From positions 1-15,778 of the forward strand of contig CAVVVS010000098.1 of NCBI GenBank assembly GCA_963751355.1: a stretch of 15,778 bases of DNA, read 5' to 3'. Under the pieces are notes generated by a model. The model made no database searches. It had not been told where the DNA came from and saw nothing but the letters and a program-made list of their open reading frames with translations. Position 1 is the stretch's first letter; the number at the start of each line of letters is the position of its first letter. Source of the stretch: CAVVVS01 sp963751355. GTDB lineage: Bacteria > Bacteroidota > Ignavibacteria > Ignavibacteriales > Ignavibacteriaceae. Below are positions 1-7,098 of this stretch, in pieces. A program made the position numbers and the translations under genes.

Positions 1-102
1 GGTTTCTTCTTTTGCCACTTTCATTTCCGGCTCAGTAACTTTGGGCTTTTCAATTTCTCTGACATGTTCAGGAACGGGGCGAGGGAGGCTTACTTCCTTC
101 AC
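1..102 (-). CDS. possible N-terminal fragment of an unknown Pro/Glu/Lys-rich protein
   Basis: On the minus strand the frame is open from the left window edge to an in-frame stop at 139-141. It reads as a charged, proline-containing stretch (ending EIEKPKVTEPEMKVAKEET at the edge). The composition looks like a linker of the kind found in TonB-like or other envelope proteins, but that resemblance is only compositional. The only plausible start in frame is GTG at 102-100, which has no Shine-Dalgarno sequence. ATGs at 136 and 130 lie in another frame that stops after about 22 codons. The first 120 bases are visibly richer in G+C than the leader that follows. I do not recognise the protein. It could equally be a non-coding stretch that happens to be open. 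Confidence 0.25.
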   Translation of the reverse strand, partial: MKEVSLPRPVPEHVREIEKPKVTEPEMKVAKEET

Positions 103-232
103 AGCAATACGTAACTGAACGAAGAAACATAACCATTGCTAAAAATTCATCTGAAAAATAGTTATACTTTTTCTCGTCTTTTCTTTATCTTTTTTAACTA
201 AAAGTAGATTTAAATAATAGATTCATAAAATC

Positions 233-868
233 ATGTCATCAAAACTTTGTCCTAAAATCATATTAGAAGGAACAAGACTAACATTCAAAACAGAAATTGC
301 TTTTGCCCTTAACGAACATCCGAAGATTGTCGGGCCGAGAAAGTACAAATATCATTCACCATTAATCTCGGCGGAGTGGTGTTCATTCACTAATTTTCCG
401 TGGGGAAGGGGACTAATCAATTTTGAACCTCATGAAGAAGCGAAAGCGATGGAGACTTACCATACCTGGCTTAGGCTTTTTGAGCTGCAGAGATATTACT
501 CATGGATTATCGACCGGTTTCACATTTCCACAAAAGCCTATCAGATTCAAGCGTATAATAAAAATTATGATTTGAAATGGATTGAAGACAGGCTGAATGC
601 CTTAGGCTTTCATCTTATTTTTTGTTTCCGTTCTCCCGAATCATTTTTGCAGGCAAGGGAAGAAAGGATTAAAGTCTCCGGTAAACCATCTCAATATGAT
701 GATCTGTCAATATTTATACGCGAACAGGAACTGATGAAGAAATTATTAAGTGAATCAGTACTTCCTGTACTTGAACTGGACGTTTCTGACGATAACATTA
801 ATAAAGCCGTTGAAAAAATAGCAGATTGGATGCATGGAAACGGCGGGCTCTATGCGAAGGAACCTTAA
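233..868 (+). CDS. P-loop nucleoside/thymidylate-kinase-like protein with degenerate Walker A
   Basis: This is a 211-residue cytosolic protein without signal peptide or membrane segment. Its layout follows the deoxynucleoside/thymidylate kinase fold. A beta strand leads into a P-loop-like segment at residues 13-20 (GTRLTFKT). A DRFHIS motif at 94-99 resembles the DRxxxS motif of dNK/dTMP kinases. A hydrophobic strand (LIFCFRSPE, about 128-136) is followed by an Arg-rich lid-like region (about 142-157), and a C-terminal strand (LPVLELDVS) precedes the last helix. The P-loop is odd: GxxxxGK[S/T] here has Phe18 where the last glycine belongs, although K19-T20 are kept. Fold assignment is inferred; substrate and activity are unknown. 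The ATG at 233 follows an AT-rich leader with no clear Shine-Dalgarno sequence. The gene stands alone and converges on rlmD. Confidence 0.7.
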   Translation: MSSKLCPKIILEGTRLTFKTEIAFALNEHPKIVGPRKYKYHSPLISAEWCSFTNFPWGRGLINFEPHEEAKAMETYHTWLRLFELQRYYSWIIDRFHISTKAYQIQAYNKNYDLKWIEDRLNALGFHLIFCFRSPESFLQAREERIKVSGKPSQYDDLSIFIREQELMKKLLSESVLPVLELDVSDDNINKAVEKIADWMHGNGGLYAKEP

Positions 869-885
869 TAAAAATATTTTTATTA
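866..885. repeat. perfect 20-bp A/T palindrome spanning both convergent stop codons
   Basis: Positions 866-875 (TAATAAAAAT) are the exact reverse complement of 876-885. The two ends of the palindrome are the TAA stop codons of the kinase-like gene (866-868, plus) and of rlmD (885-883, minus). With A- and T-runs on both sides it could act as a weak bidirectional terminator, but the stem contains no G-C pair, so a stable RNA hairpin is doubtful. Confidence 0.6.
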
Positions 886-1509
886 TCCTTTAGTCAGCAA
901 CGCTACATTTTCAATATGGTAAGTATGCGGAAACATATCGACCGGTCTTGACTTTATCAGCTTGTAACCGGACTCGCTAAATAATTTTATATCTCTTATC
1001 TGCGTTGCCGGGTTGCAGCTAACATACACAATTTTTTTGGGCGATAATTCAATTACGTCATTCACCGTATTTTTGTGCATGCCGCTTCTGGGGGGATCAA
1101 TTATAACAACATCCGGTTTGGGGATTTTTTCTTCTTCAATTTTCGGTAAAAATGAATTGTAAAGATCGGCAGAAATGAAATTAACGTTATTGATTTTATT
1201 TAATTTTTTATTTTCTTCTGCATCTTCCACGGAGGAATTTACATTCTCGAATGCATAAACATCCTTTGCGTGATTCGATACAAAAATTGAAATTGTTCCG
1301 GCGCCTGAATAAAGATCATAAACAATTTCATCATCTTGCAGTTCAGCATAATCGAGCGCTGTTTGATAAAGCTTTTCCGCCTGAAGAGTGTTCGTTTGAA
1401 AAAATGAATTGGCGCTTATTCTAAATTTATAATCTCCGATTGTATCAAATATATAACCGGTTCCGTGGTACACTTTTTCATAATCACCGATCGCAACGGA
1501 TGCCTTCTT
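883..1509 (-). CDS. rlmD: RlmD C-terminal half: SAM-binding catalytic domain
   Basis: This fragment carries the whole methyltransferase core. The SAM motif I is seen in DLYSGAGTISIF, the family motif IDPPRSGMH follows, and the catalytic cysteine lies in YVSCNP (codon at plus 1015-1017). The protein ends with the typical DMFPHTYHIENVALL. In RlmD/TrmA enzymes this domain methylates C5 of a uracil in rRNA using SAM. If translated alone, the first candidate start is GTG at 1473-1471, which would drop the conserved KKASVAIG segment. That argues against independent evolution as a separate gene. The stop is at 885-883, inside the convergent palindrome. Confidence 0.8.
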   Translation of the reverse strand, partial: KKASVAIGDYEKVYHGTGYIFDTIGDYKFRISANSFFQTNTLQAEKLYQTALDYAELQDDEIVYDLYSGAGTISIFVSNHAKDVYAFENVNSSVEDAEENKKLNKINNVNFISADLYNSFLPKIEEEKIPKPDVVIIDPPRSGMHKNTVNDVIELSPKKIVYVSCNPATQIRDIKLFSESGYKLIKSRPVDMFPHTYHIENVALLTKG

Positions 1510-2338
1510 AAGATTTAATATTATTATTTATCGTAGTTATTTCAGGAACTTCATGCAGTAATAAATCTGTATATACCTTCATCAAAGAATCATCTTCCGA
1601 AGCAGTGACGAGGTTGACCATCAAATCATCCGTATGGTGTGATTGTTTAATTACAAGGTTGCGTAAATATCCCGTGTGTGTTTTGGTTGAATAGATTGGT
1701 ATATTATTTTTCTTAAAAAAGTCGCGTGAAGTATTTAAAATTTTATTACTCAATTCCGATTGTAAAAAACATTCGTCTATGTCCAAAACTTTATCGAACA
1801 TCCCGGGAATGTGTAATCCTAAAGCGAATTCCCTATCGATTTTTTCCTCTGAATTTATTTCTTCCTTTGTTAGCCACCTTTTATCTGCAAACGAGAACTC
1901 CATTTTATTTCTGTAAAAGAAAATTTTATCCGAGCCGATAATCGGTTCAGTTTCAAAATCTTGATATCCGCCCATCATTCTGAAAATTTCTTCTACCTGT
2001 TCCTGCTTATATTTTAACTGCTGTTCGTAGTTCAGATCCTGCTGTTTACATCCACCGCATGTTCCAAAATATTTGCATTTTGCTTTCACCCTGAACTGAG
2101 AAGGATTTAAAATATTAACGGTTTTTGCTTCGGCATATGATTTTTTAATCTTTCGAAGTTGTGCCGTTACCTTATCACCGGGATAGGAACCGTGAACAAA
2201 AATCACATATTTTGTTTTATGATGTTCTTCTAAATTTTGTCCTTTACTATTAAAAAGTTCTTTATCAATCCGGGCAATTCCTTTCCCTTCAAATGCATAT
2301 TTCTCAATTTCTAAATTAATAGTGTCGCCTTTTTTCAC
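1508..2338 (-). CDS. rlmD: RlmD N-terminal half: TRAM and Fe-S cluster region
   Basis: This 276-residue frame begins at GTG (2338-2336), preceded by AGAAAGG about 7 bases upstream. The start overlaps the stop of the upstream methyltransferase as GTGA, so translation is probably coupled. Residues 1-80 form a TRAM-like RNA-binding beta barrel (GDTINLEIEKYAFEGKGIAR, YPGDKV). The 4Fe-4S ligands are visible as C88, C94 and C97 in CKYFGTCGGC, with the fourth probably C190 in DIDEC. YRNKMEFSF (142-150) is the conserved family motif. The frame stops at TAA 1510-1508, just before the SAM domain, because of the frameshift. The half has no catalytic cysteine or SAM motifs. Confidence 0.8.
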   Translation of the reverse strand: MKKGDTINLEIEKYAFEGKGIARIDKELFNSKGQNLEEHHKTKYVIFVHGSYPGDKVTAQLRKIKKSYAEAKTVNILNPSQFRVKAKCKYFGTCGGCKQQDLNYEQQLKYKQEQVEEIFRMMGGYQDFETEPIIGSDKIFFYRNKMEFSFADKRWLTKEEINSEEKIDREFALGLHIPGMFDKVLDIDECFLQSELSNKILNTSRDFFKKNNIPIYSTKTHTGYLRNLVIKQSHHTDDLMVNLVTASEDDSLMKVYTDLLLHEVPEITTINNNIKS

Positions 2339-3045
2339 TCTGCAGCCTTTCTTAAAATTAGCATCATAAATCCAATATAATTTTCTCCGCCAAGATTCAA
2401 ATAAGCATTTGACTCATGGCTAATCTTCTTTAATATTTTCTTGTAATAACTTCGTTCCTGTTCTGTTAATTGGGCTGACTTTTCCCGCAGCATATTTTTG
2501 CTGCTTTTATAGAAATCTCTCAACGTATACGATAGATCTTTTTGTAAGATTATTTCGAATTTTCTCTCAGTATAATATTCTCCTGCTTTTAAATGCAACA
2601 GAGGAAGAATGCTTGACGATTCCCATATATGTTTTATAAAAACCGGTGGATTTTCAGTGAGACTAACAATTTCTCCCAAGCAAACTAAGCCGCCGGGTTT
2701 TATTATCCGTTTAATCTCTTTAACAATTTTATTCCTGTTAGTTAATGAAATTGAGGCTTGCGCATAGATTAAATCAAAAGCAGCATCATGAAAATCGGTA
2801 TTTTCAAAATCCATAAGCTTAACACTTAACTTATCATTTCCTGTAATCTGCAATCTTGTTTTCAAAAGCGACTCATAATCGTCAAGTATGATCACTACGG
2901 AGGAAGCTCCGTCTTGAGCCATATTCAAGGCAATTTCTTCAGAATTGGAGCCGATTACTAATACAGATTTATCCTGAAGTTCAATATGATCGCCAAGAAA
3001 TCTTAATTGTTGATCCGTGCCGGGCAAAAAATAGTTTATGTTCAT
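2335..3045 (-). CDS. class I SAM-dependent methyltransferase-like protein, degenerate motif I
   Basis: This 236-residue cytosolic protein has a methyltransferase type 11-like core. Residues 27-36 (SVLVIGSNSE) occupy the motif I position. A strand with acidic residues (VVIILDD, 50-56) is where the ribose of SAM is normally held. DFENTDFHDAAFDLIYAQ (79-96) and the helix plus IIKPGGLVCLGE (114-125) are characteristic of UbiE/type 11 enzymes. The usual GxGxG of motif I is replaced by GSNSE, so SAM binding may be altered. The C-terminal half (about 130-236) is a helical extension I cannot assign. Its TGA overlaps the GTG of rlmD, suggesting co-translation and perhaps an RNA-related or ribosomal role, which is only inference. 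The ATG at 3045 lacks a clear Shine-Dalgarno sequence. Substrate unknown. Confidence 0.7.
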   Translation of the reverse strand: MNINYFLPGTDQQLRFLGDHIELQDKSVLVIGSNSEEIALNMAQDGASSVVIILDDYESLLKTRLQITGNDKLSVKLMDFENTDFHDAAFDLIYAQASISLTNRNKIVKEIKRIIKPGGLVCLGEIVSLTENPPVFIKHIWESSSILPLLHLKAGEYYTERKFEIILQKDLSYTLRDFYKSSKNMLREKSAQLTEQERSYYKKILKKISHESNAYLNLGGENYIGFMMLILRKAAE

Positions 3046-3123
3046 TTAAAAGCCGGGAATTTTTTTTAGTAATAAATAAACTTATGAAATAATTTATTAT
3101 TTTTCGTATACAAAGGGGAAAAT

Positions 3124-3741
3124 ATGAAGCAAATTCTAATGTATTTACTGTTACTGCCGCTAACCTACAGCATCTCACCTTCAGATTCTGTCTCTACATC
3201 AAAAGAAAATGATGGATTTACAAAAGTTATCGGAGGAATCGGCTTCGGTAGATACATGGTATGCAGTGATTTGGTCGACTATCAGGATTTCGGATTATCA
3301 ATATTAAAATATGAACAGAATGGAGTTACTTACGGAGGCAGGCTCTACATGATACGGCAGCAAAAAAGAAATAATGCAAGTATTACTCCCGCAGTAAATT
3401 TTAATGTTGGTTATTCATCCGAATATTTCGAAATATTAGGAGGTATAGGCTTTCCTGCTTTTCTCAATGGAACAGTCAGGATAGGCAGCGAAAATTTAAA
3501 TTTGAATGTTCAGGTTTTTAATGATAACACTTTATTTTCAGGGAGGGGAGGAATAAGTGCAGGATTGGGGCTTACAAGATATTTTGAAGCGGGAATCGGA
3601 TTTGGACCGCCTCCCGGATATTATGTGTCCGGAATTCTCCCAATTAATAGCCTTAATGATTTACGTATAACATTTCGACTTAATCCTGAGAACTATAATG
3701 AATACAGCGTATCGGTTTCATGGATTAGATTTTACTTCTAG
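3124..3741 (+). CDS. exported beta-rich (outer-membrane-barrel-like) protein, uncharacterised
   Basis: The 205-residue product starts with a signal peptide (MKQILMYLLLLPLTYS, residues 1-16, followed by a polar SISPSDS). The ATG is preceded by AAAGGGGAAAAT, a good ribosome binding site. The rest is a series of glycine-rich amphipathic strands (KVIGGIGFGRYMV, GGRLYMI, FEILGGIGFPAFLNG, GGISAGLGLTRYFEAGIGFG). It ends with SVSVSWIRFYF, a strand with terminal aromatic Phe typical of BAM-inserted barrels. A small 8- to 10-stranded outer-membrane barrel is therefore likely, but I recognise no named family. It is transcribed divergently from the methyltransferase/rlmD pair across a 78-bp gap and is followed by 169 bp with no obvious terminator or gene. 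Confidence 0.7.
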   Translation: MKQILMYLLLLPLTYSISPSDSVSTSKENDGFTKVIGGIGFGRYMVCSDLVDYQDFGLSILKYEQNGVTYGGRLYMIRQQKRNNASITPAVNFNVGYSSEYFEILGGIGFPAFLNGTVRIGSENLNLNVQVFNDNTLFSGRGGISAGLGLTRYFEAGIGFGPPPGYYVSGILPINSLNDLRITFRLNPENYNEYSVSVSWIRFYF

Positions 3742-3910
3742 TAGTATTATCCAATCAATGTGATCTATCGATATTATAAATATACATTCATTGCCTTTAA
3801 AAGTAAGTTCAAGTATTTTTAAATAGTAAGAGAAAAATAAGTTTTATTAATATTGAATTTAATTTTCTTTTATTCCCAAAAGAATTATAAAAAAATAATC
3901 CGAGGCAAAA

Positions 3911-5938
3911 ATGAAACGTTTGTTCCTTCTATTAATCTTTTTACCAATAATTATTGAAGCTCAAATTAAAAAGCCGTTAACCGTTGATGACCTTTGGGCA
4001 ATGAAACGTATCGGCAGTTTTGAACTTTCTCCGGACGGGAAAACAATCGCTTTTGATGTTACAAAATACAGTATGGAAGCAAATAAAGGTAATTCAGATA
4101 TTTATCTGATAAACTCCGACGGCAGTGATTTACGTCCTTTAAAGAATTCGGATAAAAATGAAACCGAACCGAAATTTACTTCCGGCGGTAAAAAGATTGC
4201 GTATCTTGTCGATAATCAGATTCATACATGCAATTTAAATGGATCAAACGATAAACAGGTAACAAATCTTTATACGGGAATAGATGATTACCGGTTTTCC
4301 CACGACGGTAAAAAGATTTTAATAATCTCATCTGTTTATGCCGACTGCGGGTCTCAAGACTGCAACAAAGAACGGGATGAGAAAAAGAAGAAATCTAAAG
4401 TTAACGCGCGCATATATAATCATTTAATGTTCAGGGTTTGGAATCATTGGCTGAATGGGAAAAGAAGTCACTTGTTTATATATGATATGGCGAAGAATGA
4501 ATATTTTGACTTGAATTATAAAATGCATAATGACGTGCCTCCGCTGGATCTTGGAAGCGGCAATGATTTTAATTTTTCACCTAAAGATAAAGAAATTGCT
4601 TACACGATGAATCCGAATAGTGTTGTTTCAAACAGTACGAATAATGAAGTTTATACTGTTGAGCTTTCGAATGTTAAAAAGGATGAAAAACCGCTTTCCA
4701 AAAAAATATCGCAAAGCAAAGGAGTAGATAATCAGCCGGTTTATTCGCCCGATGGAAAATATATCGCATTTGGTTCAATACTTGTCCCCGGTCATGAATC
4801 CGGTCAAACATTTTTATTCTTATACGATAGGGCGACCGGCAAACTTAAAAATATGACAAAAAATCTCGATCGTTCTATTGGTGAAATCGTCTGGTCTCCT
4901 GATTCTAAAACAATTTATTTTACTGCTAATGACGAAATATTTAATTCAGTTTATAAACTTGATGTTTCTTCCGATAAAGTAACGCTTATCCTTAAAGAAC
5001 ACAGTAATAGGGATTTAGTTGTATCGCCAGACGGAAAGACAATTTATTTCGAGCAGCAGAAATCAACACAGCCTTATGAAATATTTGCGATGAACCTCGA
5101 TGGTAAAGATGTCAGGCAGATAACCCATCTCAATGAAGAGCTTCTTTCAAAAATTGAGATGATTCCCATTGAAACATTTTGGTCAACCGGAGCAGAAGGG
5201 CATAAAGTTCAATCGATTTTAGTTAAACCTCCTTTCTTTAATCCTGCTAAAAAATATCCTATGATTTTCTTAATTCACGGGGGACCGCAGGGACATTGGG
5301 AAGATGATTTTCATTACCGCTGGAATACCGAACTTTTTGCTTCTAAAGGTTATGTTGTAATTGCTCCCAATCCCACTGGCTCAACCGGATACGGGCAGGC
5401 TTTCACTAATGCAGTTTCTAAGGATTGGGGAGGCAGACCTTACAAAGATTTGATGGATGTTTATGATTATTCGGTGAAGAATTTCAAATTTATCGATCCG
5501 AAAAATACATTCGCAGCCGGCGCCTCCTTCGGCGGATATATGATCGACTGGATTGAAGGACACACCAATAGATTTAATGCTTTAGTTTCCCATGACGGAG
5601 TATTTAATACAATCAGTATGTGGGGAACTACGGAAGAATTGTGGTTCCCGGAATGGGAATTCGGCGGAACGCCGTGGACGAACAGGGCGCTGTATGAAAA
5701 ATGGAATCCCCAAAGATTTATACAGAATGCTAAAACTCCAATGCTTATATTTGAAGGCGCAAATGATTTTCGTGTTCCTGAAGAGCAGGCTTTCCAATTA
5801 TTTACTTCACTTCAGAGGCTGGGTGTGGAAAGTAAACTCATTTTATTTCCCGATGAGTATCATTTTGTTGTAAAACCTCAAGATGCGCGTTTATGGTGGA
5901 ATTCTATTTTTGCTTGGTATAATAAACATAAAAAATAG
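3911..5938 (+). CDS. S9 prolyl-oligopeptidase-family peptidase, DPP5-like, periplasmic
   Basis: This 675-residue serine peptidase should release dipeptides from peptide N-termini in the periplasm. A signal peptide (residues 1-18, ending EAQ) fits export. Residues about 20-410 form a beta-propeller with repeated SPDGK-type PD40 blades (40-43, 279-282, 329-331, 372-375). Residues about 420-675 form the alpha/beta-hydrolase. HGGPQG (456-461) forms the oxyanion region. The triad reads as S539 in GASFGGYM, D619 in EGANDFRVP and H651 in DEYHF. The segment at 171-190 (LMFRVWNHW...SHLF) and the CGSQDC pair (C146, C151) resemble dipeptidyl-peptidase 5, as does the length (P. gingivalis DPP5 is about the same). 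Substrate preference cannot be read from sequence. CCGAGG precedes the ATG. It is followed 11 bp later by a DUF1232 gene, probably co-transcribed. Confidence 0.93.
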   Translation: MKRLFLLLIFLPIIIEAQIKKPLTVDDLWAMKRIGSFELSPDGKTIAFDVTKYSMEANKGNSDIYLINSDGSDLRPLKNSDKNETEPKFTSGGKKIAYLVDNQIHTCNLNGSNDKQVTNLYTGIDDYRFSHDGKKILIISSVYADCGSQDCNKERDEKKKKSKVNARIYNHLMFRVWNHWLNGKRSHLFIYDMAKNEYFDLNYKMHNDVPPLDLGSGNDFNFSPKDKEIAYTMNPNSVVSNSTNNEVYTVELSNVKKDEKPLSKKISQSKGVDNQPVYSPDGKYIAFGSILVPGHESGQTFLFLYDRATGKLKNMTKNLDRSIGEIVWSPDSKTIYFTANDEIFNSVYKLDVSSDKVTLILKEHSNRDLVVSPDGKTIYFEQQKSTQPYEIFAMNLDGKDVRQITHLNEELLSKIEMIPIETFWSTGAEGHKVQSILVKPPFFNPAKKYPMIFLIHGGPQGHWEDDFHYRWNTELFASKGYVVIAPNPTGSTGYGQAFTNAVSKDWGGRPYKDLMDVYDYSVKNFKFIDPKNTFAAGASFGGYMIDWIEGHTNRFNALVSHDGVFNTISMWGTTEELWFPEWEFGGTPWTNRALYEKWNPQRFIQNAKTPMLIFEGANDFRVPEEQAFQLFTSLQRLGVESKLILFPDEYHFVVKPQDARLWWNSIFAWYNKHKK

Positions 5939-5949
5939 GGAGGATTGCC

Positions 5950-6369
5950 ATGGAAGATAATGATCAAGAACTGAACAAACTTGAAGATCCTGAGGAGGTC
6001 AAAGATATTGACGAACTTGAAGAACTCGATGAGTTAGATTTTGGCGGTGAAACCGAGCAGGAGGTCGATGAAAAAATCAGATACATCGAAGAAAACCTCT
6101 GGGCAAAATTAGAAAAAATCGGTAAAAAGATATCTTTTGCTAAAGATATTTTAGCGCTTGTTAATTATATGCGGGATCCTTTCGTATCATGGCATCGTAA
6201 AGCAATTGTGGCTGCGGCACTAATATACTTTATTTCTCCTATCGATGCGGTTCCCGATATTGCGCCTCTCGTTGGATATCTAGATGATCTGGGAGTTATA
6301 ACTGCCCTGTTAAAATATCTTGGGCATGAATTAATACCATATTATGATCCCGATTATCGGTCATCTTAA
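5950..6369 (+). CDS. DUF1232 (YkvA-like) membrane protein with acidic N-terminus
   Basis: The 139-residue protein has a highly acidic N-terminal region (residues 1-45, many Glu/Asp, low complexity). This is followed by a helical linker and a DUF1232 domain (about 75-130). The domain is recognised by WHRKAIVAAALIYFISPIDA and VPDIAPLVGYLDDLGVI, the conserved YfISPiDlvPD..P..G..DD signature. One to two hydrophobic helices (about 84-100 and 108-125) suggest inner-membrane association. The molecular role of DUF1232 proteins is unknown. GGGAGG lies a few bases upstream of the ATG, and the gene starts 11 bp after the S9 peptidase stop. The pair likely forms one transcript ending at the terminator at 6396-6422. 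No functional link between the two is evident. Confidence 0.88.
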   Translation: MEDNDQELNKLEDPEEVKDIDELEELDELDFGGETEQEVDEKIRYIEENLWAKLEKIGKKISFAKDILALVNYMRDPFVSWHRKAIVAAALIYFISPIDAVPDIAPLVGYLDDLGVITALLKYLGHELIPYYDPDYRSS

Positions 6370-6395
6370 AAATTATTATAAATTAAAAATCTTTT

Positions 6396-6422
6396 AGAGG
6401 CGGGTTGATTCCCGCTTTCTTT
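6396..6422 (+). terminator. rho-independent-type terminator after the peptidase/DUF1232 pair
   Basis: GCGGG (6400-6404) pairs with CCCGC (6411-6415) around a 6-base loop (TTGATT). The stem can extend with G-T and A-T pairs. A T-rich tail (TTTCTTTA) follows. Its position 30 bp after the DUF1232 stop fits an operon end. Confidence 0.75.
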
Positions 6423-6447
6423 ATCCCAAAAATAAAATGAGGAAATT

Positions 6448-6987
6448 GTGGACAGTTTGAACTTTAAGGTAAAAAAGAGTGACGTATTATATAGAGGTAA
6501 AGTATTCGACTTACAAGTAGATGAAATAATTTATAATAGCGGAAACGACGGCACCCGTCAAGTTGCTGTACACCCCGGCGGTGCTGTAATTGTTCCGGTT
6601 AAAGACGACGGGAAAATAATTATGGTAAAACAATTCCGTTACCCGTTACAGAAGGTTTTGATTGAGTTTCCTGCGGGGAAACTTGAAGATGGAGAAGATC
6701 CGGAAATTTGTGCCATTCGTGAACTTGAAGAAGAAACCGGTTATAAGACCAAAAATATTGTTAAACTTGGAGCAATAAGTACAACTCCGGGATTTTGTAC
6801 CGAAATACTCCACATATATCTGGCAAAAGATTTAGCCCCGGGTGATCATAACCGTGAAGAAGGGGAATACGATATGGAAATTTTTGAGTTCGACCGGGAA
6901 ACAATCGAAAGTAAAATTAAGAACGGCGAAATATATGATGCGAAAACGATTTGCGGAATACATATGGCAAAAGATTACATTGGGTAG
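6448..6987 (+). CDS. NUDIX hydrolase, ADP-ribose pyrophosphatase type
   Basis: This 179-residue cytosolic enzyme probably hydrolyses ADP-ribose to AMP and ribose-5-phosphate. The NUDIX box GX5EX7REUXEEXGU is complete at residues 77-99: G77, E83, R91-E92, E95-E96, G98-Y99. Pro114 sits 16 residues after G98, the hallmark that separates ADP-ribose pyrophosphatases from other NUDIX enzymes. The segment TTPGFCTEILHIYLAKDL (112-129) also fits that group. The substrate is inferred from these marks, not proven. Translation starts at GTG 6448, preceded by TGAGGA; the ATG at 6437 is out of frame. The gene lies between a terminator and a 111-bp gap before recN, so it may be a single-gene unit or lead into recN. 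Confidence 0.9.
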   Translation: MDSLNFKVKKSDVLYRGKVFDLQVDEIIYNSGNDGTRQVAVHPGGAVIVPVKDDGKIIMVKQFRYPLQKVLIEFPAGKLEDGEDPEICAIRELEEETGYKTKNIVKLGAISTTPGFCTEILHIYLAKDLAPGDHNREEGEYDMEIFEFDRETIESKIKNGEIYDAKTICGIHMAKDYIG

Positions 6988-7098
6988 TTAGTCAGGCTGG
7001 GAATCCCGGTAAAATATTCGGCATTATTTTCGACGATTATCTTTTTGAAATTACACCCAAAATAAGCTAAATTACCCACCATAAAAACCTTTGAGTTT

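Larger units (their letters stand above)
883..2338 (-). pseudogene. rlmD: rlmD/RumA-type 23S rRNA uracil-C5 methyltransferase, interrupted by a frameshift
   Basis: Read together, the two minus-strand frames give one protein of about 485 residues, the usual size for bacterial RlmD. The first frame ends with ...NNNIKS and a TAA at 1510-1508. The second frame is open before its first usable start and reads KKASVAIGDYEK directly upstream of VYHGTGY. Skipping one base (the A at plus position 1510, T on the coding strand) joins them as NNIKS-KKASVAIGD. That matches the conserved linker just before the SAM domain in this family. Splitting separates the Fe-S/TRAM half from the catalytic half, so neither should work alone. 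The site is not a long homopolymer. Real mutation, sequencing error and programmed +1 shifting (TCT TAA G, no upstream SD-like stimulator seen) all remain possible; the first two are likelier. Confidence 0.8.

Noticed and set aside
1726..1941. Plus-strand open frame of 71 codons inside rlmD
   Set aside because: It lies entirely antisense to a region with conserved RlmD motifs and has no ribosome binding site or recognisable domain.
6988..7098. GGGAATCCC palindrome at about 7000-7008 as a terminator for the NUDIX gene
   Set aside because: The stem is only four pairs with a one-base centre and no T-tract follows.
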